Below, piece by piece: positions 23,601 through 29,194 of a stretch of DNA of 64,000 nt (its first letter is position 1; each line of letters starts with the position of its first letter). The stretch covers positions 6,083,192 through 6,147,191 of the forward strand of contig NC_049988.1 in the NCBI RefSeq assembly GCF_000003815.2, in the 5' to 3' direction. The notes under the pieces were generated by a model, which saw nothing but the letters and a program-made list of their open reading frames with translations, ran no database searches and had not been told where the DNA came from. This stretch comes from Branchiostoma floridae. Its lineage: Eukaryota > Chordata > Leptocardii > Amphioxiformes > Branchiostomatidae. Made by a program: the position numbers and the translations under genes.

Positions 23601-25859
23601 CGTCAAACTAAGCAGCTTTCTTGTTTGTTTGTTTGTTTCTTTCTTTGTTTCTTTGTTTGCAGTGAAAATACGACAGACCACCACCAGTGATAAAAATATT
23701 AGAAGAAAAGAAATTAAAGGCGCCAGTGGGTATGTGGTGATAAAATAATTACCACTGACGGGGCGAGCGGGTATCTCAATGGCCGTGTCTGTTGGAGATA
23801 AATTGTTGCGGCAACTTTAGGAATTTTTAGCCACGTTTTCTTTTCGGTCACACTGACGTTCAACGCAAAATTTGCTCGTAGAATACGTGACTACAAACAA
23901 AATGGCCTCGCCCGGCTCCCGGAATGTACAACCTCAATTTGGGCCCACAATTAAATACAAGATAACTTTCTTGTATCTAATGTAAATCGCATTGTTGAGT
24001 CTGAATTTTTTTTTAAAGCAGGTAAAGATTTTTCAAAAGAGATTTACAGTGATCGTGCCCGTAGGCAACTATTTTGCGTCTTGGTCCTGCCCGTTGGCGA
24101 TATTTGCAAGTTGCCGTTTGTTTTATTTCTGAAAAAAAAAGGCAAGTCGGGCATCCAATTCCAATTGGCGACGTGTAGTCGCGGCCAAGTAAAATACCCC
24201 GGTTAAAACAGGTCTGGTGTACAATGTATTCGTCTGGTAAATTTTGTTTGATTTAGACTAATTCTAGCCTATAACGCCCGTCTGATTTGTTGATATTTTC
24301 CGACCAGGCCAAGGCCTGTTGTGAGACTGTTGTCAGCGCCCCTGATTCTGGGTCAAAATCTTGAAGGGTCAAAACTTGATTATTGTAGCTCTCCAAGGTT
24401 AAGGTTGTTATTAAGCTCCTGTCACACAAAGTGAAGCTTTCTTCACCGGACCAGTCTTCGATTTCTACATTTTCAGCAGTAAGACGCCGTTAATTGTTCT
24501 CTCAATTTTCGAAATCCCCTCTTTCCACTAGACAGGGATCGCGCTGCGCTCTCACTGTGACCTAAGTAGAATATGTGTAACCTTTGTTTTCATACTGGGA
24601 TAATGTGAAAGTGTGACTATGAAGACAACAAAACACGCAAAGTGTAAAAAGATTTGTTTTATCTCTATACAATTTGTTGAGCGATCTGTCAAATTTTAGG
24701 CCGCATAGAGAGCGCGGCGAGAGCGACGGCCTAGTGGAAAAGGGGTATAAGCCCGGTGTTCGTAGGTCCCGTATGTTTTAAATTGTCATTTGGTTGTCAT
24801 TTGGTCAATATGATATTTGCAATTGAAAACTTCGCTCGAGTCTGAAGATTTCTAAATCTGCTTTTTTTCACCGAAGCTCGTCGGCTATGTAGCAGAGACC
24901 AAAGGCTGCGTGTATCCCATTTTGAAACCGGGCTCGACCCTGATGTGTGCGGGAACGAAAAATGAAACTGTTTACCCAGCAATATGCACAAATTATGCTC
25001 ATGACTATTCTTTCACGTTCTGTGGTTTTGTTGCCTTTCTAATGATAGTTTTTCGTTTCCGAAAACTACCCGGCCGGTTTGGTATTTAGGATCTAACCCT
25101 TAGTTCGTCCAGCCAGTCTGCGACTTTTAAACTGACGTTTTCGGTAACACTGCGGCCGGTGTTCTGTCAATAACTGGGCATTTTTTAGGAATGATCAATG
25201 TTTGCAGGTCATCAAACACTGGCCCAAGACGACGGGATAGATTTCAAGCTGAAAAAATACGCTCAAATCTTTGGTAATTTTAGAATTCCGCTCGCTTTTT
25301 GCGTTCAGATGATTCAGACAATTGTAAATAGTGTCATGACTGAAACAAGGACCAATGGTCCACTACCCACTGTATTTTTCATAAGGACCTAACGTTACCC
25401 GTTCACTGATAAATATACATATTTTTTCATATATATACTGTATTTGATATCTGTTTTTCTTGGTACAACCAGTAAAAGATTAATGCAGCTTTTCGGTAAG
25501 CTTCACAGATGGAGTTACTTTTTCATTTCCGCTAGCACGGGTTACGAATGGGCATTCTCATACGAGTTTGTTGGAGTAAGATATTCTACAGTTACCATGC
25601 AAAGAAAAAAATACTATTCATCAAATCATCCGTTCCATCCGAAACATAAATCTAAGAAAATGTGACAATTCCCTTTCATTTGCACGAGGTTGTCTGTTTA
25701 TATGCCATCAAAAGCAGGGAAAAACACTAAACGTCAAGAAAATATATATCATGAATCCATCCACGCTATGTATTGAATCATACTCTCAACATACTTACAT
25801 AGAAAGAGACAGCAAACAAATAATCCAAGGAGCGAAGATTTCTTGGCTGCAGTCGGCAT
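4384..25859 (-). CDS. Gene A: CLCA-family membrane protein with dynein-stalk-like cytoplasmic tail (19 exons)
   Basis: Predicted 1127-residue type I membrane protein. Coding exons on the minus strand: 25859-25799, 22827-22669, 21164-20982, 20324-19614, 18792-18606, 17575-17394, 16587-16490, 15897-15603, 15161-14966, 14537-14431, 13896-13769, 11193-11065, 10045-9865, 9226-9068, 8671-8529, 7886-7770, 5592-5470, 5071-4886, 4422-4384. Every junction is GT-AG and every phase matches, giving 3384 bp with one stop. Order: signal peptide (1-20), CLCA N-terminal domain (to about 235), VWA domain (about 272-440) with intact MIDAS (DTSGS 278-282, T347, D372), beta-rich CLCA domain (about 490-690), acidic stalk, TM helix (729-749), basic stop-transfer, then about 375 cytoplasmic residues ending in a dynein-stalk-like module (974-1127). 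CLCA proteins are secreted or membrane-bound regulators of chloride conductance; the tail suggests a microtubule link (inference). The metalloprotease motif is degenerate. The tail could be a separate gene only if exon 11 is terminal, which its strong donor argues against. Confidence 0.8.
4886..5071 (-). CDS. Gene A exon 18: dynein microtubule-binding-domain-like
   Basis: NWQAVQALMGKTGKQGIKRM, then CDPDMIPRDKAERAAKLLSE and FDLAQVRDVSAGAATFYVW. Dynein shows (S/N)W-x-A-x-x-x-(L/M)(L/M), YD-x-(D/E)-x-I-P, F-x-P-x-x-(V/I)-R-x-x-S-x-A-A-x-G-L-x-x-W here. Spacing and hydrophobic positions agree across the whole exon. Phase 0 at both ends, donor GTACGT. Confidence 0.92.
5470..5592 (-). CDS. Gene A exon 17: dynein stalk-like, end of CC1 and entry to microtubule-binding domain
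   Basis: VLEMKQSTVAEIRNYGHPPP then QVHTVMISTYLMLG. Dynein heavy chains have E-(I/L)-(K/R)-S-(F/M)-x-x-P-P-x-x-V-x-x-V-M-x-A-(V/I)-x-(I/L)-L at this place. The paired prolines and following VM(I/A) pattern are diagnostic. Phase 0 at both ends. Confidence 0.9.
5995..7755 (+). mobile_element. 5'-truncated non-LTR retrotransposon (CR1/Jockey-like)
   Basis: Reverse transcriptase remnant followed by a 3' UTR and a short AAATAAAC-type tail (7733-7755). The lack of a poly(A) tail and the RT style suggest a CR1/L2/Jockey relative (inference). It sits antisense in gene A intron 16, and its tail ends 13 bases from the exon 16 donor (7769). Confidence 0.85.
6057..7388 (+). pseudogene. Non-LTR reverse transcriptase fragment
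   Basis: 443 open codons with RT motif A (AVLLDFSAAFDVVNH), motif B (SGVPQGSCLGPLLF) and catalytic motif C (MYADD), then the thumb-like C-terminus. The endonuclease domain is missing by 5' truncation. Upstream sequence (5995-6056) still codes RT-like residues, but in another frame and with a stop. An 18-G run at 7317-7334 shifts the frame near the end, so the element is dead. Confidence 0.9.
7770..7886 (-). CDS. Gene A exon 16: coiled coil, likely dynein stalk CC1-like
   Basis: 39 codons, phase 0 at both ends: KQEVADRKQKALEELQAQAE ... LKHLEKLRHE, a clear heptad coiled coil. It precedes the stalk-like exons as coiled coil 1 does in dynein heavy chain. A LINE lies in the following intron, its tail 13 bases from the donor. 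Confidence 0.87.
8529..8671 (-). CDS. Gene A exon 15: second helical segment
   Basis: LKVAVGGRRIKEVEPAVEIA ... TLPSDITNKVEKEK. The acceptor is TTGTTCCAG. Two phase-0 donors are possible: GTAGAA at 8528 (used here) or GTGGAG at 8543, which would drop five residues (VEKEK). Either keeps the downstream frame. Confidence 0.82.
8758..8985 (+). mobile_element. tRNA-derived SINE copy 1
   Basis: Contains a tRNA-like head (GGTTGCGTAATGGTTAGCG, then CCCAGAGGTTTGAATCAC) and the family body (TTGTGCCCCTGGTAAAAGG, ACATGACTC). In gene A intron 14. Not a tRNA gene: no acceptor stem. Confidence 0.7.
9068..9226 (-). CDS. Gene A exon 14: helical-repeat-like cytoplasmic segment
   Basis: EDQLLKDLRRALRSGDRKEV ... 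EEQYKASGMYDD ... IAKLREIWNITDG. The pattern of a helix, then a loop with Gly-Asp, then a second helix ending in a Tyr looks like an alpha-hairpin repeat. Exon 15 has a similar layout. Phase 1 at both ends. Confidence 0.85.
9306..9339 (-). ncRNA. Hammerhead-like core, degenerate copy 2
   Basis: Minus strand CTGACAA, a perfect AGATA/TATCT stem II, then GAAACGTC. One core base differs (CTGANGA expected), so it is likely inactive. In gene A intron 13, 53 bp from the exon 14 acceptor side flank. Confidence 0.4.
9865..10045 (-). CDS. Gene A exon 13: proline linker and charged helix
   Basis: Starts TPTPTPPPV and then has an uninterrupted Glu/Arg/Lys-rich helix (VLEEQRRQEEERKRKEAERK, continuing to IQM; about residues 841-872), predicted as a coiled coil or single alpha helix. 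Phase 0 in, phase 1 out, donor GTAAGC. Confidence 0.85.
10242..10481. mobile_element. MITE family AAGGTG, copy 1
   Basis: Ends AAGGTGCTATCTCACTGCAC and GTGTAGTGAGATGCCACCTT are inverted repeats. Internal words GAACGAATTTTCTTACGATTT and GTGAACGAACCCCGCAGTG recur in copies 2 and 3. In gene A intron 12. Confidence 0.8.
10715..11045 (+). mobile_element. 3' end of a second non-LTR retrotransposon (ATTC-tailed)
   Basis: Codes a typical RT C-terminal piece (YKKERAELYRLIESMFPHF ... KFIFLM) ending at a stop near 10917, then a 3' UTR with AATAAAG and a CATT repeat tail. Antisense in gene A intron 12. The 3' UTR matches the minus-strand copy at 57085-57180. Confidence 0.75.
11065..11193 (-). CDS. Gene A exon 12: acidic cytoplasmic linker
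   Basis: 43 codons, phase 0 at both ends: DSFSVEDEEEMGISNGTAEK ... EEVVHKR. The acceptor is CCCTACAG and the donor GTCAGT. Strongly acidic, with no recognised domain. It connects the TM exon to the coiled-coil exon without breaking frame. Confidence 0.78.
11580..11642. repeat. AC microsatellite
   Basis: Mostly (AC)n with a few AAAC interruptions. It follows a repeat containing CATACCAAATATCATAACAA. The cysteine-valine ORFs here are artefacts. Confidence 0.95.
12495..12605. repeat. Impure AC microsatellite
   Basis: ACAC/ACGC mix following CATATACCAAATATCATAAA, the same preceding repeat as at 11500. It looks like the tail of a second copy. Confidence 0.9.
13046..13239. mobile_element. Foldback element (AACCGG-type), copy 1
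   Basis: Left arm GTTTCTAAACCGGAGCCCGG and right arm CCCATGTTTGGAAATGTGAC are inverted repeats with mismatches. Same family as 60682-60881. Confidence 0.55.
13422..13666. mobile_element. Foldback MITE, TA-flanked, TTCGCGG-rich
   Basis: Ends TACTGTAAATGCA and TGCATTTACAGTA are perfect inverted repeats; treating TA as target duplication leaves CTGTAAATGCA termini. The interior repeats TTCGCGG(T/G) and its complement. A fragment of the same type lies at 27428-27525. In gene A intron 11. Confidence 0.8.
13769..13896 (-). CDS. Gene A exon 11: transmembrane helix and stop-transfer
   Basis: Residues 729-749 (GAGVGTAAVVALLIILVLVVL) form one strongly hydrophobic helix followed by KKKGKR, so the C-terminus is cytoplasmic. 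The exon ends in phase 0 at GAC before GTAAGG, a strong donor. That donor is the key evidence that the gene continues. Intron retention would instead add about 20 residues and stop. Confidence 0.93.
14431..14537 (-). CDS. Gene A exon 10: GSF segment and acidic juxtamembrane stalk
   Basis: VVAVGSFQVSGYDGP corresponds to the CLCA segment ending G-G-S-F-x-A-S just before the fibronectin type III domain. That domain is missing here. An acidic run (EEEEPETSSEPEPEP) leads straight to the TM exon. Donor GTAAGA, phase 1. Confidence 0.88.
14966..15161 (-). CDS. Gene A exon 9: CLCA conserved DDGIYS-type block
   Basis: Reads ENDGIYSAEFERFLGNGRYN then VMVKVLG. This matches the CLCA block K-D-D-G-V-Y-S-R-Y-F ... 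N-G-R-Y-S-V-K-V, one of the most recognisable features of the family. Phase 1 in, phase 2 out. Confidence 0.92.
15321..15433. repeat. Hairpin with about 44-bp arms
   Basis: TTCACTTTGTACTGCAGCTA (left) pairs with TAGCTGCAGTACAAAGTGAA (right) inside longer arms (15321-15366 and 15390-15433). A 23-base centre is itself partly palindromic (GTTTGCGAAC). Likely a small MITE; no target duplication resolved. In gene A intron 8. Confidence 0.8.
15603..15897 (-). CDS. Gene A exon 8: CLCA beta-rich domain
   Basis: Opens in phase 0 (ETHFCFDVEPD) after a good acceptor (TTTTTCAG). It ends with AEVMLKDDGQG, matching the CLCA pattern V-T-L-E-L-L-D-N-G-A-G. The donor is GTCAAA, weaker than its neighbours, but the phase match with exon 9 is exact. 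Confidence 0.88.
16210..16345 (-). mobile_element. Second SINE family, tail fragment
   Basis: Shares TTAGCTCACT(A/G)AAGAG(C/T)TA and CAGGTTCA(T/C)(A/T)GTACTGG(G/A)GAAAT with 27728-27850. The tRNA-like head is absent. In gene A intron 7. Confidence 0.55.
16490..16587 (-). CDS. Gene A exon 7: CLCA beta-rich domain
   Basis: A 98-bp exon reading SEASVGWRMEEG ... VKTVRITMPGHVT. It joins exon 6 in phase 1 and exon 8 in phase 0. There is no independent motif; the assignment rests on phase continuity and position. Donor GTTAGT. Confidence 0.8.
17394..17575 (-). CDS. Gene A exon 6: CLCA region after VWA
   Basis: Begins TIEAEDTT and contains the conserved-looking VDPGTGNDTLLEFIF, corresponding to the family pattern V-D-S-T-V-G-x-D-T-L-F. 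Phase 2 in, phase 1 out, donor GTGAGA. This starts the beta-rich domain between VWA and the membrane. Confidence 0.88.
18177..18484. mobile_element. Foldback element, about 300 bp
   Basis: GTGGGGTCACACATACGTAT at the left end pairs with ATATACGCAGGTGTGACCCC at the right. Internal GTACAAATTGGACAAATATAG and GTTTGTCCAATTTCTATTAT also pair. The latter motif with GGAGCCTGGTAGAGGC recurs near 35440 and 52215. Confidence 0.75.
18606..18792 (-). CDS. Gene A exon 5: second half of VWA domain
   Basis: Completes the MIDAS: the first codon, shared with exon 4, is the Asp of DGQEDE (372). It continues with VAGHTVHTVAIG and LEQLSRDTGGKSFY, the typical C-terminal half of a CLCA VWA domain. Donor GTAAGA, ends in phase 2. 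Confidence 0.93.
18825..19045 (+). mobile_element. tRNA-derived SINE copy 2
   Basis: Body words CCAGAGGTCCTGGGTTCAAA, TTACATGACTCTTCACACTC and CACCCAGGGGTAAATGGG. The promoter box A half is degraded. In gene A intron 4. Confidence 0.65.
19134..19319. mobile_element. Long-arm foldback MITE, TA-flanked
   Basis: 186 bp with arms of about 73 bp, starting CCCCCCTCACATTAGGCGAA and ending TTCGCCTAATGTGAGGGGGG, flanked by TA on both sides. The outer 40 bp are almost perfectly paired, so this looks recent. In gene A intron 4. Confidence 0.88.
19614..20324 (-). CDS. Gene A exon 4: degenerate HExxH motif, low-complexity linker, first part of VWA domain
   Basis: A 711-bp exon. Residues 151-161 read VQEWGRYRWGV, aligning with the CLCA motif VHEWAHLRWGV, so both zinc-binding histidines are replaced. 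A Thr/Ser/Pro/Glu-rich linker follows (about 170-225) where cysteine-rich sequence is expected. The conserved CSGQAAWDTI block (C230) comes next, then the VWA domain with LVLDTSGSMG (MIDAS at 278-282), GIVTFNS and GGKTSIGSGL (T347). It ends inside the second MIDAS strand (RIILIS) in phase 1. Confidence 0.93.
20982..21164 (-). CDS. Gene A exon 3: CLCA N-terminal domain, second part
   Basis: Starts with RAYFGTVKILVPRTW, matching the CLCA signature R-AYF-x-V-x-ILVP-x-W. It goes on to LNTCGRTG, which corresponds to the conserved Cys-Gly segment before the metalloprotease motif. Phase 1 at both ends, donor GTGAGG. Confidence 0.9.
21385..21660 (+). mobile_element. tRNA-derived SINE copy 3 (best preserved)
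   Basis: Box A-like TGGCGTAACTGGTAGAACG and box B-like AAGTTCGATCCCCGCC, then the body (CCCCTGGGAAAGGCACTTTA, CACTTCACCCAGGTG) and a 3' part with GTGCCACATTGTCCTC. A TGAC microsatellite (21357-21382) lies at its 5' edge. In gene A intron 2. Confidence 0.78.
22669..22827 (-). CDS. Gene A exon 2: CLCA N-terminal domain, first part
   Basis: Acceptor CCCCCAG, donor GTACGT, phases 1 to 1. The frame reads RLQNNAYQDVVVAIAESVPE, then TEASYQLFAATG, the classic start of mature CLCA proteins (family pattern: NNGY, a VAI stretch, VPE, TEAS, YLF, AT). Gene B exon 2 carries the matching segment. Confidence 0.9.
23377..23570. mobile_element. Foldback element
   Basis: GCGGTCACATAGGTCGTACG at the left pairs with GCACGACCTATGTGACTGCG at the right. 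Related words (TCGTACGATTTTGATGC) occur at 21885-22020 and 46368-46525. In the intron upstream of gene A exon 2. Confidence 0.68.
24516..24745. mobile_element. Foldback element (CTTTCCACTAG-type), copy 1
   Basis: CCCCTCTTTCCACTAGACAG at the left and GGCCTAGTGGAAAAGGGG at the right are inverted. A second copy is at 44667-44862. In gene A intron 1. Confidence 0.7.
25799..25859 (-). CDS. Gene A exon 1: start codon and signal peptide
   Basis: Encodes a short basic N-region (MPTAAKKSS) followed by a hydrophobic core (LLGLFVCCLFL), a typical secretory signal. It ends one base into a codon at a consensus donor (GTAAGT). That phase is exactly what exon 2 needs. Chosen because it is the only minus-strand signal-peptide ORF with the right phase that I found upstream of exon 2. 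Gene B also has a phase-1 intron right after its signal exon. Confidence 0.72.
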
Positions 25860-26666
25860 CTTGGAAGGTTTCTTCTGTCCTAAGAAGCCCCAAAAACCAG
25901 CCGGCTGTGGCGACAACTCGACCCGTCTGTTCCCTCCTGCGACAGCACCGGCTAAATGTCGTGAGAACCAATTTCTAAAGTCCACTAACGGAATTACATC
26001 GCTACAAACTCCAACACAGGTCCGGCCTTTGTCATATCAATTATGACGACCGTAGAAGAGTATCGGTTTTCATCAACGTTACTGTAACGATGAGAGAAAA
26101 TTAGAAATACTGGCGATGTTTAGACCAAGGCGGCCGGAGCTTAGAAAATCGTTGAATGAATCACCATGACTACCGTTTCTGTGATCGTCAGGTGTTTTGG
26201 ATACGTCAATGGCGGTAACAAAAAGGTCGACAAACGACTTTGACCTGCCGCGCTCTCTGTAATGTCTTTATTACCACGTCCAACACAAATGTTGATTGGA
26301 AAACACAACCCCGCAATGTTTTCACTTTTAGAAAGGGTAAACATGCATTAGCACCATTTGTAGCGACACGTTTTTCTAAACGTGTGAAAGTTGTTCGACT
26401 TTCAGCGCTTAAGGGGGAAGATTATCCCATTATTGTGTTTACAACTTTCTCAGCTTGTCATCCGGAAAGGAATTTTTGTAGATTTATTAGACAGGAGCCG
26501 AGTGCGTCAGCGAATCACTTTGACGCCGCAACAAAAGGAAAATAAGATTTTTTGCAGATTTTTGAAAAGATTTTGATCCAGATGGAGTCTTGATTCATAA
26601 GCTCCCCACTCCACCGTTTACTACTAGATAGTGACAGAAAAAGGATTTGTGTGAACCTTCTGTTCA

Positions 26667-27010
26667 TCATTGGGATATAATGAAAGGCACCGAATGACCC
26701 TTCACACATAACTTTTGCACATCTATCTGCAAGCGTTCTTTAAAACTATCCAGAGAAGATGCCCCTACTGTACTTGGTGACAACAAATTCCACTCTACAA
26801 TAGTTCTGGGAAAATACAAATTTTTGAACACACCAATCCTAGGTTGGTGACTCTGGCAATTGAACTCATGGCTGTTTCTTGTTCGTTTTGGAGCTGTAGT
26901 TAGATACTTATCAGTCGGTACGTCCACCAGTTTATTGGTCATTTTGTTAAGTATGGACATTTTCCTTCTGTTTTCAAGTGACATTCTCCGCAAATTTGTT
27001 TTCATTTTGG
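26667..27010 (-). mobile_element. Non-LTR retrotransposon C-terminal relic
   Basis: 112 open codons with the pattern R-R-x-x-x-L-N-K-M-x-N-x-L-V-D-V-P ... F-K-N-L-Y-F-P-R-T-I-V-E-W-N, the usual C-terminal end of LINE reverse transcriptases. It lies between the two CLCA genes. Confidence 0.72.
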
Positions 27011-27427
27011 TAACACAAGACGTGATAAAAGTATGGTCTGTAAGATTGAAAACATACAGAACGATTCGTTCTTTATCTATAACTTTGTTATGAGAACTAT
27101 CAAATATGTGGTCTCTGAGCGGCCGTATTCTCTAGCGGATTGGGTCTGTGACGATTCGACTATTGAGCGTTCAAACACTAGCTCACAGATGTCTCAAGTA
27201 CCTTTCAGTGGGCGTTTAATCATCCTAAAGGTCTTCCGAAAATCTTGAATGCATTTTACCACTTGCGTTATTCTTTAAGTTTCAAAAACACAGCGCCTTG
27301 GTTTGAGGCACGTTGGCTTTCGCTGGGGGTACGATGAAGGTACGTTTGCGTGGTCGAAGTTAGCAGTGCCTCCAGAGTGCCTACGCATGGTGAGATAGGT
27401 CCTTTACCTATAAAGGAAATGAAACAA

Positions 27428-27525
27428 TACTGTATAATAAGATGCAGAAATGTACGCAGTGGTTTTATGTTCGTGGTTTTTGCGGTGACTGCTTTACCGC
27501 TAATTTAAAACCACCGCGAACATTT
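27428..27525. mobile_element. Fragment of the TTCGCGG-type MITE
   Basis: ATACTGTATAATAAGATGCA start, GTTTTATGTTCGTGGTTTTT and AAAACCACCGCGAACATTTT. Same words as 13422-13666 but shorter and degraded. Between the two CLCA genes. Confidence 0.55.
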
Positions 27526-27727
27526 TTTGTTCTGTTTCTGCCCGCCTTCTCCTTGTCTAATTGCTACATGTACGTTCTACACATTGTACAGTATCATGAT
27601 GTGTTGGAGGCGCCTGATACAATGAAGATGCACCAATACTAAAATGCATATCATTTGAACTTGGACCCGATATTTATGGACAAGTGCTACGTATCCAGAG
27701 AGTAGATACGGTTAGATAAGAAAGACA

Positions 27728-28015
27728 GTGACCTCGAACCAGTTTTAGCTCACTGAAGAGTTAGTCTTCATCTGGTCGTGACAGAGAGGACAGACGCTAT
27801 GTACATTATTTACAGGTTCATAGTACTGGGGAAATTCCCCTAGCTCTTTTCGACAAACACAATGAACAGTGGACCACGGCTTAACATCCCCTCCTAAGGA
27901 CTGCAACCCTTTCCGGTAGCAAACATGTCGGGTGAGCGAAACAGCCGGAATCGAACTCACGGCTTCTAGTTCTAGAGGCAGGGTCGCTAACCACTGGACT
28001 ATGCGCGCTACCAGA
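27728..28015 (-). mobile_element. Second tRNA-derived SINE family, copy 1
   Basis: On the minus strand the head has box A TAGTCCAGTGGTTAGCGACC and box B GAGTTCGATTCCGGC. The body contains CCCCAGTACTATGAACCTG. It lies in the shared upstream region of the two CLCA genes. Confidence 0.72.
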
Positions 28016-29136
28016 TAAGTCTCGCAGCATGCGCATCGCCGAAAGCGAATGTTCTGTCTGTTTGCAGCACCCTTGCCCAGTCCTTAGTATGTCGTCCCTA
28101 ACTGGTTTATCATTACTGTACAGTACGTATGACCAAAGCGCTATATCGCAAACAAAAACCATGAACTGTTCCCCCGTTTTATCACCATCGTGAATTTGAG
28201 TCCCCGCGAGTTTACATTCATTTAAAGCTCTAATCAGTTTCCTACAGATATACGCATTTATAAGCTGTGTGTAAAGATATATCCATATATCTATATAATA
28301 TAATATCTTTCTTGCAAGTTCATGCCCCAAGAGTAATTGCTAACAACGTGAAGTTGATAGTTCTGGGAAAATACGAATTTTTGAACACATTAATCCAATA
28401 TGTGCGGCATTTGGCGTGGGCTACTTTTACTACGCAGTCTATAAGTAGAAGAAATGGGTACATGTAGATTTCTTGGTAGGAGTGCTGACCACAACAGCTA
28501 ACAATAAACGCTAGCGCTATACTTTCTTTGTGGATTTTATCTCTTACCCTTTACTTAAGAATTAAGTTTCCTCAAGAAGATGAGTCATACAAGGAAGTAT
28601 CACCCTTTTCTTAGCCCCTTCTTGAGACGTTTCTAAATATTCCTCGATGACGTCATCCGTGCCTGCCGCCACCACCTGTTGTGCACGTACGCACGACGGA
28701 CCGTACCATTATCAGCTATTCCAAGGGGCGACTTACAAACGGGCAAAACGCACAAAACACAAAACATTTATACATATATTCATGGTACCTTCACCACGAA
28801 TTGCAAGTAGCTAAGGATTAAAAATCATGGTTCACCAAGATTAGTGTAAAATAGTTTGGAAGTTCCAATACTAAAAGAAAACTGGTCACCCCATTTAATG
28901 ACCACAGTGGTTCGTTCCCACACCCTCTTTGAAAAGCATTGTTACCTGATCCTCTTGTAACATAAACAGGCAGGTAAGGAGTCCACCTGAGGGCCATTGT
29001 GCCAGGTGTGTTGATTACTGAAACCTCATACCCCTCCTTTCACCAACCTCCCTGGGTAGGCATACTGAGAACTTATCACTCTGACGCAGAGACAAGTTTT
29101 AACATAAGGAGTTTTCTCTGTGTCTTAAGAGACAAG

Positions 29137-29194
29137 ATGGAGAGAAGAAGCGACCCAGTGGTGATAGTTCTTGTCCTGATTGTGTTAACTACAG
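29137..29194 (+). CDS. Gene B exon 1: start and signal peptide
   Basis: MERRSDPVVIVLVLIVLTT: basic N-region followed by a hydrophobic core. Ends one base into a codon at GTAAGG. Joined to exon 2 it gives a Gly before CLCSNPVTL. The phase-1 intron after the signal exon is shared with gene A. Confidence 0.88.

Larger units (their letters stand above)
25860..29136. other. Shared upstream region of the divergent CLCA genes
   Basis: 3.3 kb between the two start codons. It holds a LINE relic (26667-27010), a MITE fragment (27428-27525) and a SINE (27728-28015). First non-coding exons or promoters of both genes must lie here or be fused to exon 1, but I cannot place a TATA box or initiator with confidence. 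Confidence 0.55.

Noticed and set aside
26240-26576. Plus-strand ORFs in the shared upstream region
   Set aside because: No recognisable protein pattern and low-complexity context.
27920-28015. Possible tRNA gene on the minus strand
   Set aside because: Good box A and B but no paired acceptor stem and a SINE body follows.
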